Below are positions 25,042 through 33,171 of a DNA stretch of 64,000 nucleotides, in pieces. The DNA is from Streptomyces sp. AM 2-1-1 (GTDB lineage Bacteria; Actinomycetota; Actinomycetes; Streptomycetales; Streptomycetaceae). Below the pieces are notes generated by a model. That model saw only the letters and a program-made list of their open reading frames with translations. It was not told the DNA's origin and searched no databases. The DNA lies in assembly GCF_029167645.1 (NCBI RefSeq), contig NZ_CP119147.1, forward strand, positions 620,001 through 684,000, in the 5' to 3' direction. Each line of letters starts with the position of its first letter. Positions within the stretch are counted from its first letter, which is position 1. Both the position numbers and the translations under genes were made by a program.

Positions 25042-25578
25042 GTGGACGAGACGCACAGGGACCGTGACACCGAAGGCCGGGCGCGCAACGCGCGCCCCCG
25101 GGACGGGCTGGGGCGCCCGCTGCCCTACGGGGCCGAGGGAGTGGGACGCCAGCCTGAGGGCGTGGTGCGTTCCCCCGAGGAGACGCTGCGGGAGGCCCAG
25201 CGGCTGCTGGACGCGGGCCTGCCGTTCCACGCGCACGAGGTCTTCGAGGACGCGTGGAAGTCCGGCCCCCAGGAGGATCGCGAACTGTGGCGCGCCATGG
25301 CCCAGTTGGCGGTGGGACTCACGCACGCGGCGCGCGGCAACGCGGTGGGGGGTGCCCGGCTGCTGCGCCGGGGGGCGGACGTACTCGACGCCTACCGCAC
25401 CCGTGATCCGTACGGGATCGGGGTCGACGGACTCATCGGCTGGGCGCTGGAACTGGCGGGGCGGGTGGAGTCCCCGGCCGATACGGGGGCGGCTCCCGCG
25501 TCTTCTCCTGCGGACGGTGCGCGCCCGGCGGGAGGCCGTCCGGACGCCGCCGCGGAGGCACCCCGGCTCCGCCCGTGA
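25042..25578 (+). CDS. DUF309-family protein
   Basis: 178 residues. The core (about 60-130) has the DUF309 signature: LLDAGLPFHAHEVFEDAWKS with H-x-x-H/E-V-x-E-x-x-W, then ELWRAMAQLAVGLTHAARGN and ARLLRRGADVLDAY. The family is made of small helical proteins with conserved His/Glu/Trp whose function is unknown. N- and C-termini are charged or Pro/Ala-rich and not conserved. The GTG at 25042 (VDETHRDRD) is taken because GGGGG lies about 12 bases upstream and the longer frame is shadow. Divergent from the LAL-like ATPase, with 119 bp between the starts. Confidence 0.85.
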   Translation: MDETHRDRDTEGRARNARPRDGLGRPLPYGAEGVGRQPEGVVRSPEETLREAQRLLDAGLPFHAHEVFEDAWKSGPQEDRELWRAMAQLAVGLTHAARGNAVGGARLLRRGADVLDAYRTRDPYGIGVDGLIGWALELAGRVESPADTGAAPASSPADGARPAGGRPDAAAEAPRLRP

Positions 25579-25668
25579 GACGGTCGGCGGGCGGGACCGG
25601 TCCGGGATGCCGTCCGCGTCCGGGCTCGCCGTACCCCCGGCGGCGGACAGCCGTTACGATCCGGCTCC

Positions 25669-26109
25669 ATGAGCACTGCTGACCAGGAACAGGGCCGGGC
25701 CGAGACCGAGGAGGGGGTCGCGGACGAGAACCGCGAGGTGAACCGGGACGAAGGCACGGAAGGATCGCGATCGAGGGTCGTCGGAGACGGAGCGACCGAG
25801 GACGGCGGGCCCGTGAGAGACACGGCCGAAGAGGAATCCGCAACGCATGAGAGCCGATTGACTCCCCGTCAGGCACGTCGGCTGCGTATCGCCCTCTCCT
25901 CGGTGGGCATGGCGGTGATGGCGGTCGTCCTGTGGATGCGCATCGCCAGCCGCTCGTCCGTCCTGGTCGTCGGCGTCTACGGACTCGCGCTGATCCTGTG
26001 CGGCGTCGTGATGGAGCTGAGCCGCGCCGGCCGGACCCGACTGGCGAGTTGGCTGCTCGGCATCGGCCTGCTGGCGGCGGTCGGGACGGACTGGCTGCTC
26101 CTTCCCTGA
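25669..26109 (+). CDS. Small membrane protein with acidic N-terminus, unknown function
   Basis: 146 residues, not recognised as a named family. About 60 residues of acidic, disordered leader (QGRAETEEGVADENREVNRD) precede three hydrophobic helices: LRIALSSVGMAVMAVVLWM, SVLVVGVYGLALILCGVVMEL and LASWLLGIGLLAAVGTDWLLL. The tail ends at the membrane. ATG 25669 has no clear ribosome binding site. It lies 91 bp beyond DUF309, same direction, and faces the TauE/SafE gene tail to tail. Confidence 0.7.
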   Translation: MSTADQEQGRAETEEGVADENREVNRDEGTEGSRSRVVGDGATEDGGPVRDTAEEESATHESRLTPRQARRLRIALSSVGMAVMAVVLWMRIASRSSVLVVGVYGLALILCGVVMELSRAGRTRLASWLLGIGLLAAVGTDWLLLP

Positions 26110-26177
26110 CCCGGCGCCCGCCACCCTGCCCGGGGAGGTGCGGAATCGGGCGGGGCGGCCGGACGGAGTGCGGCCCG

Positions 26178-26996
26178 TCAGAGCAGGAGCAGTTGGAGGC
26201 CGCCCAGCACCGTCGCGGCGAGCACGATCCGCTCGAAGAGCCGCTGGTCGATCCGGTCCACGCAGCGACGGCCCAGCCAGGCACCGGGCAGGACGAAGAG
26301 CACCAGCACGGCGTCGAGCAGCAGCGAGGGACCGTCGATCAGGCCGAGGCCCACGCTGAACGGCACCTTCGTGACGTTGACGATCAGGAAGAACCAGGCG
26401 GACGTGCCGAGGAAGCCGAGCTTGCGCATCCCGGAGGAGAGCAGGTAGAGCGACATCACGGGGCCGGCCGCGTTGGCCACCATGGTGGTGAAGCCGCCGA
26501 GGACCCCGTAGGCCCCCGCCTGGGCCCGTGCGGTTTTCCGCGCCCGGCGGCCGTCCGGCCCGCCCTCCTCCGCCTCGCCCGCCTCGCCGGCACCGTGGTC
26601 CCCGCTCGCCCCGGCCCCGGCCCGCTGCCGCTGCCGCTGCCGCTGCCAGAGGGTGACGCCGACCATGACGAGCAGGATGGCCCCGATCGACGCCCGTACG
26701 GCGCCGTCGCCCGCGTACTTCAGGAAGAGCGTTCCCGCCACCAGTCCGACCGCGACGGCGGGGAAGAGCCGCAGCAGGGTGGGCCAGTGCGCGTGGCACC
26801 GGTACACGTAGACGGCGAGGACGTCGCCGGCGATCAGGAGGGGCAGCAGCACGCCCGTGGAGGCACGGGCCGGGAGGACCGCCGCGAAGATCGCGAGAGT
26901 GATGGTGTTGGCGCCGTTGATCGAGGTCTTCGAGAAACCGACGAGGACGGATGCCGCGGCGAGCACGGCGAGCTGGGCGAGTGTGAGGGTATCCAT
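26178..26996 (-). CDS. TauE/SafE (TSUP) family sulfite/organic anion permease
   Basis: Membrane permease of the TauE/SafE (TSUP) family, 272 residues. Members export sulfite or sulfonates or take up organic anions; the substrate here is unknown. Hydrophobic helices: LAQLAVLAAASVLVGFSKTS, ITLAIFAAVLPARASTGVLLPLLIAGD-type start, LRLFPAVAVGLVAGTLFL, IGAILLVMVGVTLW, YGVLGGFTTMVANAAGPVMS, FFLIVNVTKVPFSVGLGL and IVLAATVLGGLQLLLL. The family mark GFSKTS...GF-x-x-x-VAN-x-x-GP is present (GGFTTMVANAAGPV). A charged cytoplasmic loop with QRQRQRQR and EAGEAEEGG lies in the middle. ATG 26996; 376 bp upstream separate it from the divergent regulator gene. Confidence 0.85.
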   Translation of the reverse strand: MDTLTLAQLAVLAAASVLVGFSKTSINGANTITLAIFAAVLPARASTGVLLPLLIAGDVLAVYVYRCHAHWPTLLRLFPAVAVGLVAGTLFLKYAGDGAVRASIGAILLVMVGVTLWQRQRQRQRAGAGASGDHGAGEAGEAEEGGPDGRRARKTARAQAGAYGVLGGFTTMVANAAGPVMSLYLLSSGMRKLGFLGTSAWFFLIVNVTKVPFSVGLGLIDGPSLLLDAVLVLFVLPGAWLGRRCVDRIDQRLFERIVLAATVLGGLQLLLL

Positions 26997-27372
26997 GGCG
27001 GATCGAATGCTAAGACGATCTCCTGGTCGACGGTTTTCGGGCGCGGTGGCCCGGCGTCCCGGGAGAGCAACCCCCGGCGCGGGGCGGCCGGTTCGTCCGG
27101 ACGGCCACTCGCGCGCGGTCCGTGGTGCGCGGTCCGTGGTGCGCGGCTTCATCGGTACGGGCGCGTCCCGCGGTCCGGGCGACCGGTTGGCGGTGCGAGG
27201 CCCAGCGGGCTCCGCTCGGGACGCCGGGGACGAGGGGCCGTCGTCATCGCCGGGGGTTCCCCGGACGCACCCTCTGGCGTCCGGCCGGGGCGATCTGTCT
27301 ATGCTGCGCGCGCGAGCGCTCGAAGAAGCGCTCAAACGAACACTGCGGCAGTACGGGTAAGGGGCCAACAGC
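26997..27372. other. Divergent intergenic region between TauE/SafE and DeoR-type genes
   Basis: 376 bp with no gene recognised. It has two and a half copies of the 14-mer GCGCGGTCCGTGGT (27113-27147) and, nearer the regulator start, the inverted repeat at 27314-27333. Confidence 0.7.
27314..27333. promoter_or_regulatory. Candidate operator before the DeoR/LacI-type regulator
   Basis: GAGCGCT (27314-27320) and AGCGCTC (27327-27333) with a 6-base spacer, 40 bp upstream of the regulator start. AAGCGCTC resembles the GCGCT half-sites of LacI-type operators. Probably for autoregulation. Confidence 0.45.
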
Positions 27373-28548
27373 ATGCGGGAGCCGGTGGAACTCAGGCGGC
27401 AGCGAATCCTCGCGGTGGTGCGGTCGCGCGGGGCGGTGAAGGTGAGCACGCTCGCCGAGGAGCTCGACGTCTCGGTGGTCACCGTACGGCGGGACGTGGA
27501 AGAGCTCGCCCGCGCCGGGCGGCTCCGGCGCGGGCACGGTGTGGCGCGGTCCGTCTCCCTGGCGCGGGAGCCGGACCCCGCGCCGGCCGCGTCGCGTGCG
27601 GACCCCGTCGAAGGGGGCGGGGCGGTCGCGCTCGTCGTGCCGGAGCGCCATTCGTACCTGTACGAGACGCTGCACGGCGCCCGTTCGGTGCTGGACGAGC
27701 ACGGTGTCCGGGTCGCGCTGCACATCGCCCCCCAGGCGCGCGGGACCGAACGGCCCCTGGTGGAGCAGGCGCTCGCGGGGGGCGCTCGCGGGTTGCTGAT
27801 CGCTCCGCGCTGGCGCAGCGCCGCGTGGGAGGAGTCGGACGCCGAGTGGCTCGCCGGGGTGGGGGTGCCGGCGGTGCTGATGGAGCGCAGGCCCCGCGCG
27901 GGCAGTGCGCTGCACGCCCTGGACTCGGTCTGCTCCGACCACTGGTACGGGGTCCACCTCGCCGTCGAGCATCTGGTGTCGCTGGGGCACCGCCGCATCG
28001 TGCTGGCCGCCCGCGACGACAGCCCGACCGCCCGGAGCATCCGGGCCGCGTTCGCGGAGATCGCGGCCGCGCGGCCGGAGGTGGACGAGTGGCGGATCGT
28101 GCTCAGTTCGCCCGACGCGCTCGCCTCGGGCGGCCCGTCGGGAGCCGACGCCCCGGGAGCCGGGACGGGTGAGGAGGCGGGGCGCGGGGGCGCCGCGGGT
28201 GCCGCGGTGGATCTGGCGGCGGTGCTGCGGGAGATCCGGGCCACCGGCGCGGTGCTGCACGGTGACGTGGACGCGCTCATGCTGGTCCAGCAGCTCGCCG
28301 AGAGCGGAGTGCGGGTGCCCCAGGACTGTTCGGTGGTGGCGTACGACGACGTGGTCGCGGCGCTGGGAACGACGCCGCTGACCGCCGTGTCCCCGCCGAA
28401 GGCGGAGATCGGGCGGGCCGCCGCCGAGCTGCTGCTGTACCGGCTGGAAGGTTCCGCGGGAGCGCGGGGGCCGGTACGGCGTACGGAGTTGCTGCCGGAG
28501 CTGAAAGTGCGGGGTTCGACGCAGGGGGTGGCTCCCCGCGACCACTGA
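27373..28548 (+). CDS. DeoR-type HTH plus LacI-type sensor, transcriptional regulator
   Basis: Regulator of 391 residues. N-terminal DeoR winged helix (about 1-60): LRRQRILAVVRSRGAVKVST, then LAEELDVSVVTVRRDVEELA and LRRGHGVARS. The C-terminal part (about 85-385) is a periplasmic-binding-protein-like sugar-sensing domain of LacI type: VALVVPERHSYLYETLHGAR, GLLIAPRW, VEHLVSLGHRRIVLAARDD, VLHGDVDALMLVQQLAESGV and VPQDCSVVAYDDVVAALGTT then PLTAVSPPKAEIGRAAAEL. This chimera of DeoR HTH and LacI sensor is common in actinobacteria next to sugar ABC operons. An insertion rich in Gly/Ala (about 255-280) is unusual. It lies 101 bp before the binding-protein gene, same direction, and likely represses it through repeats at 28546-28601. 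Confidence 0.88.
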   Translation: MREPVELRRQRILAVVRSRGAVKVSTLAEELDVSVVTVRRDVEELARAGRLRRGHGVARSVSLAREPDPAPAASRADPVEGGGAVALVVPERHSYLYETLHGARSVLDEHGVRVALHIAPQARGTERPLVEQALAGGARGLLIAPRWRSAAWEESDAEWLAGVGVPAVLMERRPRAGSALHALDSVCSDHWYGVHLAVEHLVSLGHRRIVLAARDDSPTARSIRAAFAEIAAARPEVDEWRIVLSSPDALASGGPSGADAPGAGTGEEAGRGGAAGAAVDLAAVLREIRATGAVLHGDVDALMLVQQLAESGVRVPQDCSVVAYDDVVAALGTTPLTAVSPPKAEIGRAAAELLLYRLEGSAGARGPVRRTELLPELKVRGSTQGVAPRDH

Positions 28549-28613
28549 TCGATTGACCGCTTCACATTTCTTCTGATCGATCTATTGACCGCATTCGGTC
28601 AGGCGATCAGTAT
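28546..28613 (+). promoter_or_regulatory. Repeats, palindrome and candidate promoter for the sugar ABC operon
   Basis: TGATCGA-TTGACCGC at 28546-28560 recurs as TGATCGA-TCTA-TTGACCGC at 28574-28592. TGACCG (28586-28591) and CGGTCA (28596-28601) form an inverted repeat around CATT. TTGACC at 28585-28590 with a 17-base spacer to CAGTAT (28608-28613) is a plausible -35/-10; the palindrome overlaps the -35, as a repressor site would. Confidence 0.5.
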
Positions 28614-28649
28614 TCCCGTTGTCTCGAACAGGAGCCGCGGGAGGCGCGC

Positions 28650-30023
28650 ATGCCCGATCGACAGAGTCGTCGGTCCGTGCTGGCCACGATCGCCTCGCTG
28701 CCGGTGGCAGGTGCGCTCAGCGCCTGCTCCGGCGGCGGGACGTCGGGGCCGGGCACGAGCAGTACCGACACCAGCAAGGTGAGTGACACCCGCACCGGGA
28801 AGGGCGGCAAGGTCCGCATCACCTTCTGGTCCGCCCTGCGGGGCAGCCAGGAGGTGGTGGACGCCTTCAACCGGAGCCACCGCACCGTCGAGGTCGATTT
28901 CCAGCAGGTCCCTTCGGGCGGCCAGGGCGGTTACGCGAAGCTCAGCAACGCCGCCCGAGCCGGCAACGCCCCGGACGTGGCCACCCTGGAGTATCCGCAG
29001 GTGCCCGGCTTCGCCATCGACGGCGTCGCCCGCGACCTCACCGGCCTGGTCAGTGACACCTTGCGATCCCGGCTGCTGCCGCAGGCACTGGGTCTCACCA
29101 CGTTCGACCAGAAGGTCTTCGCCGTCCCGCTCGACATCGAGCCGATGGTGATGCACTACCGCACCGATCTCTTCGCGGAGTACGGCCTTCATGTGCCGCG
29201 CACCTGGGACGAGTTCGCGGAGGCGGCGGCGATCGTGCGCCGCAAGGGCGGGGAGCGGCGGCTCGCCCTCTTCGCCACGGACGGTGCGACGCAGATGGCC
29301 GCGTACGCCTGGCAGGCCGGCGCCCAGTGGTTCTCCACCGCGGGAGGCACCTGGAACGTCTCGCTCGCCGACGCCCCGACCCGTCGGGTCGCCGCGTACT
29401 GGCAGCGGCTCGTCGACCGGGACCAGGTCTTCATGAACGCCGTGGAGAGCCGGCAGAGCGACGCGCAGATCGGCAACGGCCGGGTCCTCGTCCGCCTCAG
29501 CGGCGCCTGGGACGCGGGTGCCCAGATGAAGGCCCGGCCGGGCCAGAAGGGACAGTGGGCCGTCGCGCCGTTCCCGCAGTGGGATCCGTCGGAGCCGTCC
29601 AACGGCACGCACGGGGGCTCCACCTTCGCGGTGACGAAGGACAGCGCGCACCCGGAGGCCGCGATGGAGTTCATCGAGTGGCAGGTCTCCCACCCCGACG
29701 CGCTGCGCGCCCGCCTCTCCAGCGGGGCGAGCAGCCAGTACCCGGCCGCGCCCGGCCTCGTGTCCGTGGGCAGTCAGGCGTTCGACCGTTCCTACTACGC
29801 GGGCCAGGACATCTACCGGGTCTTCGAGGAGCAGGCGCGGATCATCCGGGACGGCTGGGTCTGGGGCCCCCGGATGACCGCCACCGGCAAGGTCATGCAG
29901 GACGGGTTCGCCCGGGCGAGCGGTGGCAAGGGGTCGCTGCTGAGCTCGATCGAGGCAGCCCAGAAGGGCACCATGCCCGATCTCCGGGCACTCGGCCTGT
30001 CCACCAGCGAGCGCTCCTCGTGA
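28650..30023 (+). CDS. Sugar ABC transporter substrate-binding lipoprotein
   Basis: Extracellular solute-binding lipoprotein (family 1), 457 residues, delivering a sugar or oligosaccharide to the two permeases that follow. N-terminus: QSRRSVLATIASLPVAGALS and lipobox LSAC (Cys about residue 25); the RR pair is compatible with Tat or Sec export. Mature domain features: VRITFWSALRGSQEVVDAFN, PDVATLEYPQVPGFAIDG, VPLDIEPMVMHYRTDLFAEY and GLHVPRTWDEFAEAAAIVRR, then GAWDAGAQMKARPGQKGQWA and FAVTKDSAHPEAAMEFIEWQ; this is the two-lobe family 1 pattern. ATG 28650 with GGGAGGCGCGC before it. Heads the operon 28650-35120. Confidence 0.9.
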   Translation: MPDRQSRRSVLATIASLPVAGALSACSGGGTSGPGTSSTDTSKVSDTRTGKGGKVRITFWSALRGSQEVVDAFNRSHRTVEVDFQQVPSGGQGGYAKLSNAARAGNAPDVATLEYPQVPGFAIDGVARDLTGLVSDTLRSRLLPQALGLTTFDQKVFAVPLDIEPMVMHYRTDLFAEYGLHVPRTWDEFAEAAAIVRRKGGERRLALFATDGATQMAAYAWQAGAQWFSTAGGTWNVSLADAPTRRVAAYWQRLVDRDQVFMNAVESRQSDAQIGNGRVLVRLSGAWDAGAQMKARPGQKGQWAVAPFPQWDPSEPSNGTHGGSTFAVTKDSAHPEAAMEFIEWQVSHPDALRARLSSGASSQYPAAPGLVSVGSQAFDRSYYAGQDIYRVFEEQARIIRDGWVWGPRMTATGKVMQDGFARASGGKGSLLSSIEAAQKGTMPDLRALGLSTSERSS

Positions 30024-30159
30024 GCCGCGCCCCGGTGCTCCCGCACCGCCGCCCCGGTCCCCCCGGTCTCCCCGGAGGGCGGCGCGCACGCGCCCTCTCC
30101 CGGCCCGAGCACCCTTCCCAGCAGACTCTCCCTCCGCAGCAGAGAGGCAGGTGACCACC

Positions 30160-31164
30160 ATGGCCCACACCACCTCCACCCCGCGGCCCGTCCCCGTGGC
30201 GAGCGGTACGGGGCGGACCGCGGGTCCCGCGTCCCCCGCCCGCGCGCGGACCGGCCGCGCGACCACCGGGCAACGTGAACTCGGCGCCGCGGGCGTCCTG
30301 ATGACTCCGTTCTTCGTCCTTCTGGTGACCGTCTTCCTCGTACCGGTCGGCACCGCGGTGTGGCTGAGCTTCTTCAGCGACGACCAGCCCGGCCTCGGCT
30401 TCGGTCCCGAGAAGACCGTCTTCGTCGGAGTGCGCGGTTACGTCGCCGTCCTCACCGACCCCACCTTCCTCGGCGGCCTCGGCATCGTCGCGCTGTACTG
30501 CCTGATCTACATCCCGCTGATCGTGATCGGCGCGCTCGCGCTGGCGCTGCTGCTGGACTCGGGCGTGGTCCGGTTGCGCGCCACGGCGCAGCTCGCGCTC
30601 TTCCTGCCGCACGCGGTGCCGGGCATCATCGCCGCGATCATCTGGCTGTACCTCTACACCCCCGGGCTCAGCCCGGTGATCGACCTGCTCGGCAAGGCGG
30701 ACATCACCGTCGACTTCCTCGGGGTCCACACGGTGGTGCCCTCGATCGTGAACATCGCGCTGTGGAGCAACCTCGGCTACGACATGGTCGTCTTCTACGC
30801 CGCGTTGCAGGCCGTTCCGCGCGAGGTGATCGAGGCGTCCGTCGTCGACGGCGCCGGGCCGGTGCGTACCGCACTCCAGGTCAAGGCACCGCTGGTGCGT
30901 TCCTCGATCGTGATGGTCGCGATGTTCACCTTGATCTTCGCACTCCAGCTGTTCACCGAGCCGATGCTGCTCGGCCAGTCCACCCCGATGATCAACTCCC
31001 GCTTCTCCCCCAGCATGTACATCTACGACGCCGCGTTCACCCGCAACAACTACGGTCTGGCGGCTGCCGCTTCGGTGATCCTGCTGGCCTTCACGGTCGC
31101 GCTGTCCTACGGCGTCACCCGGTGGACCAACCGCGCCGACGCCGTCGAGGAGGCCACCCGATGA
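30160..31164 (+). CDS. Sugar ABC transporter permease (MalF-like)
   Basis: First inner-membrane permease of the sugar importer, 334 residues. Six hydrophobic segments: VLMTPFFVLLVTVFLVPVGT (first), GIVALYCLIYIPLIVIGALA, LALFLPHAVPGIIAAIIWLY, TVVPSIVNIALWSNLGYDMV, SIVMVAMFTLIFALQLFTEP and AAAASVILLAFTVALSYGV. The cytoplasmic EAA loop is EVIEASVVDGAGPVRTALQV with the conserved DGAG. ATG 30160 is taken, with AGGTGA 5 bases before it; a GTG at 30151 is the other possible start. The stop overlaps the next permease by 4 bp. An ATPase is absent from the operon, as in most Streptomyces sugar importers that share MsiK. Confidence 0.9.
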   Translation: MAHTTSTPRPVPVASGTGRTAGPASPARARTGRATTGQRELGAAGVLMTPFFVLLVTVFLVPVGTAVWLSFFSDDQPGLGFGPEKTVFVGVRGYVAVLTDPTFLGGLGIVALYCLIYIPLIVIGALALALLLDSGVVRLRATAQLALFLPHAVPGIIAAIIWLYLYTPGLSPVIDLLGKADITVDFLGVHTVVPSIVNIALWSNLGYDMVVFYAALQAVPREVIEASVVDGAGPVRTALQVKAPLVRSSIVMVAMFTLIFALQLFTEPMLLGQSTPMINSRFSPSMYIYDAAFTRNNYGLAAAASVILLAFTVALSYGVTRWTNRADAVEEATR

Positions 31165-32063
31165 GTGCCACGGCCATGGACCGTACCGCCCGCCGCACGT
31201 CCCGCGGTTCCGCCTCGGCGGCCCGGCGTCCGGGGCTGACCGGACGCGCCGTCGTCAACCTCGTGGTGGGCCTCTCGGTGCTGTACACCCTGCTGCCGGT
31301 GCTGTGGCTGGTGCTGGCCGCCTCCAAGGACCGCGACGCGCTCTTCAAGAGCAACGTCCTCTCGCTCAAGGGCTTCTCCTTCGTCCAGAACCTGAAGGAC
31401 CTGTTCTCCATGGACGCGGGGGTGTACGGGCGCTGGTACGCCAACAGCCTGCTGTACGCGGTGCTGGGGGCGACCCTCGGCGCGCTGATCAGCGTCGCCT
31501 GCGGCTATGCCTTCGACAAGTACCGCTTCCGCCACAAGGAGAAGATGTTCGGACTGGTGCTCGCGGCCGTCATGGTGCCGCAGACCGTCCTGGCCCTGCC
31601 GCTCTACCTGATGGCATCCAAGGCGGGGCTGGTGAACACCTTCTGGGCGGTCTTCGTCCCGGTGCTCTTCAATCCGTTCGGCGTGTACCTGGGGCGCATC
31701 TTCAGCCAGGGGTACGTGCCCAACGAGGTGCTGGAGGCCGCCCGGGTGGACGGGGCGGGCGAGTTGGCCACCTACTTCAGGGTGGCGCTGCGGATGCTGG
31801 GGCCGGGGCTGGTCACCGTGTTCCTCTTCCAGCTCACCGCCATCTGGAACAACTTCTTCCTGCCCATGGTGATGCTCTCGGACCAGGACCTCTATCCGGT
31901 CAGCCTCGGTCTGTACACCTGGAACAGCTCGGCGTCGGTCTCCCCCGAGTACTACCCCGTCGTCATCATGGGCTCGCTGCTCGCCATCGTCCCGCTCATC
32001 CTCGCGTTCGCCCTGCTCCAGCGCTTCTGGCGGTCGGGGCTCACCGCGGGCGCCGTGAAGTAG
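31161..32063 (+). CDS. Sugar ABC transporter permease (MalG-like)
   Basis: Second permease, 300 residues. Segments: LVVGLSVLYTLLPVLWLVLA, LLYAVLGATLGALISVACGY, MFGLVLAAVMVPQTVLALPL, TFWAVFVPVLFNPFGVYLG, LGPGLVTVFLFQLTAIWNNF and VIMGSLLAIVPLILAFALLQ. EAA loop: NEVLEAARVDGAGELATYFR. The Ser-rich N-terminus is cytoplasmic. Starts at ATG 31161 inside the stop of the first permease (ATGA), so both are made in equal amounts. A stem-loop at 32073-32112 lies between it and the dehydrogenase gene. Confidence 0.9.
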   Translation: MSATAMDRTARRTSRGSASAARRPGLTGRAVVNLVVGLSVLYTLLPVLWLVLAASKDRDALFKSNVLSLKGFSFVQNLKDLFSMDAGVYGRWYANSLLYAVLGATLGALISVACGYAFDKYRFRHKEKMFGLVLAAVMVPQTVLALPLYLMASKAGLVNTFWAVFVPVLFNPFGVYLGRIFSQGYVPNEVLEAARVDGAGELATYFRVALRMLGPGLVTVFLFQLTAIWNNFFLPMVMLSDQDLYPVSLGLYTWNSSASVSPEYYPVVIMGSLLAIVPLILAFALLQRFWRSGLTAGAVK

Positions 32064-32072
32064 CGCGCCGGC

Positions 32073-32112
32073 CGCGAACGTTCCGGGGACCACCGGCCCC
32101 CGGACGTTCGCG
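32073..32112 (+). terminator. Hairpin between permease and dehydrogenase genes
   Basis: Stem CGCGAACGT (32073-32081) against 32104-32112, extended after a one-base bulge by CCGGGG (32083-32088) against 32098-32103. No T-run. It may reduce expression of the downstream two genes or protect the upstream mRNA. Confidence 0.65.
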
Positions 32113-32136
32113 CCTGCCGCCCCTACCAGGAGAGAC

Positions 32137-33171
32137 ATGCACACTTCCGCTGCCCCCCGCACGTTCCGCCGCCCGCGCGCCGTGCTCGCCATGAAGCCGG
32201 ACGCGGCGGCGGCGGTGCTGCCGCCGGACGCGCTCGCCGCGCTCGGCGAGGTCTGCGACCTCACACCGCCGCCCGCCCTCGACGACTTCACCACCGACCG
32301 GGCCCGCACGGCGCTCGCCGACGCGGAGGTCCTGATCACCGGATGGGGCTGCCCGCCGATCGACGAAGGGGTGCTCGCGGCGGCTCCCGCCCTGCGGGCC
32401 GTCGTCCACACCGCCGGCTCGGTGCGCGGCCACGTCACCGAGGCCTGCTGGGCGCGCGGGATCGCGGTCTCCTCCGCCGCCTCGGCCAACGCGCTCCCGG
32501 TCGCGGAGTACACCATCGCCATGATCCTGCTCTCCGGGAAGCGGGTGCTGGAGCGGGCGCGGGAGTTCCGCGTGGCCCGCGACCGGGGCGACTGGCTGCG
32601 GGTCCCCGACGACGTCGGCAACTACCGCCGCACCGTGGGCATCCTCTCGGCCTCACTGATCGGCCGGCGGGTGATCGAACTGCTGCGCCCCTACGACCTG
32701 CGGGTGCTGCTGCACGATCCGTACGTCTCGGCCGAGGAGGCGGCGTCGCTGGGCGTCGAAGCGGCCGGGCTCACCGAACTCTTCGCCCGCAGCGACGTGG
32801 TGAGCGTCCACACCCCCCTGCTGCCCGGGACGCGCGGGCTCGTCAGCCGCGAACTGCTCACCTCCATGCGGCCGGACGCGACCCTGATCAACACCTCGCG
32901 CGGCGCTGTCGTCGACCAGGACGCGCTCACCGACGTGCTCCGGCAGAAGCGGATCCGGGCCGTCGTCGACGTCACCGACCCGGATCCGCTGCCCGCCGGC
33001 CACCCGCTGTGGGAGTGCGAGAACGCGCTGATCACCCCGCACCTCGCCGGATCCCAGGGCAACGAATGGCGCCGGCTTGCCGATCTGGCGACCGGTGAGG
33101 TGGCGCGCTGGGCCGCGGGCGACGGCTTCGCCCATCCCGTACGACCAGAAAGGCTGGCCTTCCTCGCATGA
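32137..33171 (+). CDS. D-2-hydroxyacid dehydrogenase family protein
   Basis: NAD-dependent D-2-hydroxyacid dehydrogenase, 344 residues, cytoplasmic. Substrate domain at both ends, with AVVHTAGSVRGHVTEACW; nucleotide domain (about 130-300) with catalytic residues in LINTSRGAVVDQDAL (Arg), VVDVTDPDPLPAGHPLWECE (Asp in place of the usual Glu region) and ITPHLAGSQGNE (His). The NAD loop reads VGILSASLIGRRVIELL: the usual G-x-G-x-x-G is replaced by G-I-L-S-A-S-L-I-G, so NAD binding is not standard. AGGAGAG precedes ATG 32137. Its stop overlaps the DUF2264 start (ATGA). In this operon it probably handles a sugar acid from the imported oligosaccharide. Confidence 0.85.
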   Translation: MHTSAAPRTFRRPRAVLAMKPDAAAAVLPPDALAALGEVCDLTPPPALDDFTTDRARTALADAEVLITGWGCPPIDEGVLAAAPALRAVVHTAGSVRGHVTEACWARGIAVSSAASANALPVAEYTIAMILLSGKRVLERAREFRVARDRGDWLRVPDDVGNYRRTVGILSASLIGRRVIELLRPYDLRVLLHDPYVSAEEAASLGVEAAGLTELFARSDVVSVHTPLLPGTRGLVSRELLTSMRPDATLINTSRGAVVDQDALTDVLRQKRIRAVVDVTDPDPLPAGHPLWECENALITPHLAGSQGNEWRRLADLATGEVARWAAGDGFAHPVRPERLAFLA

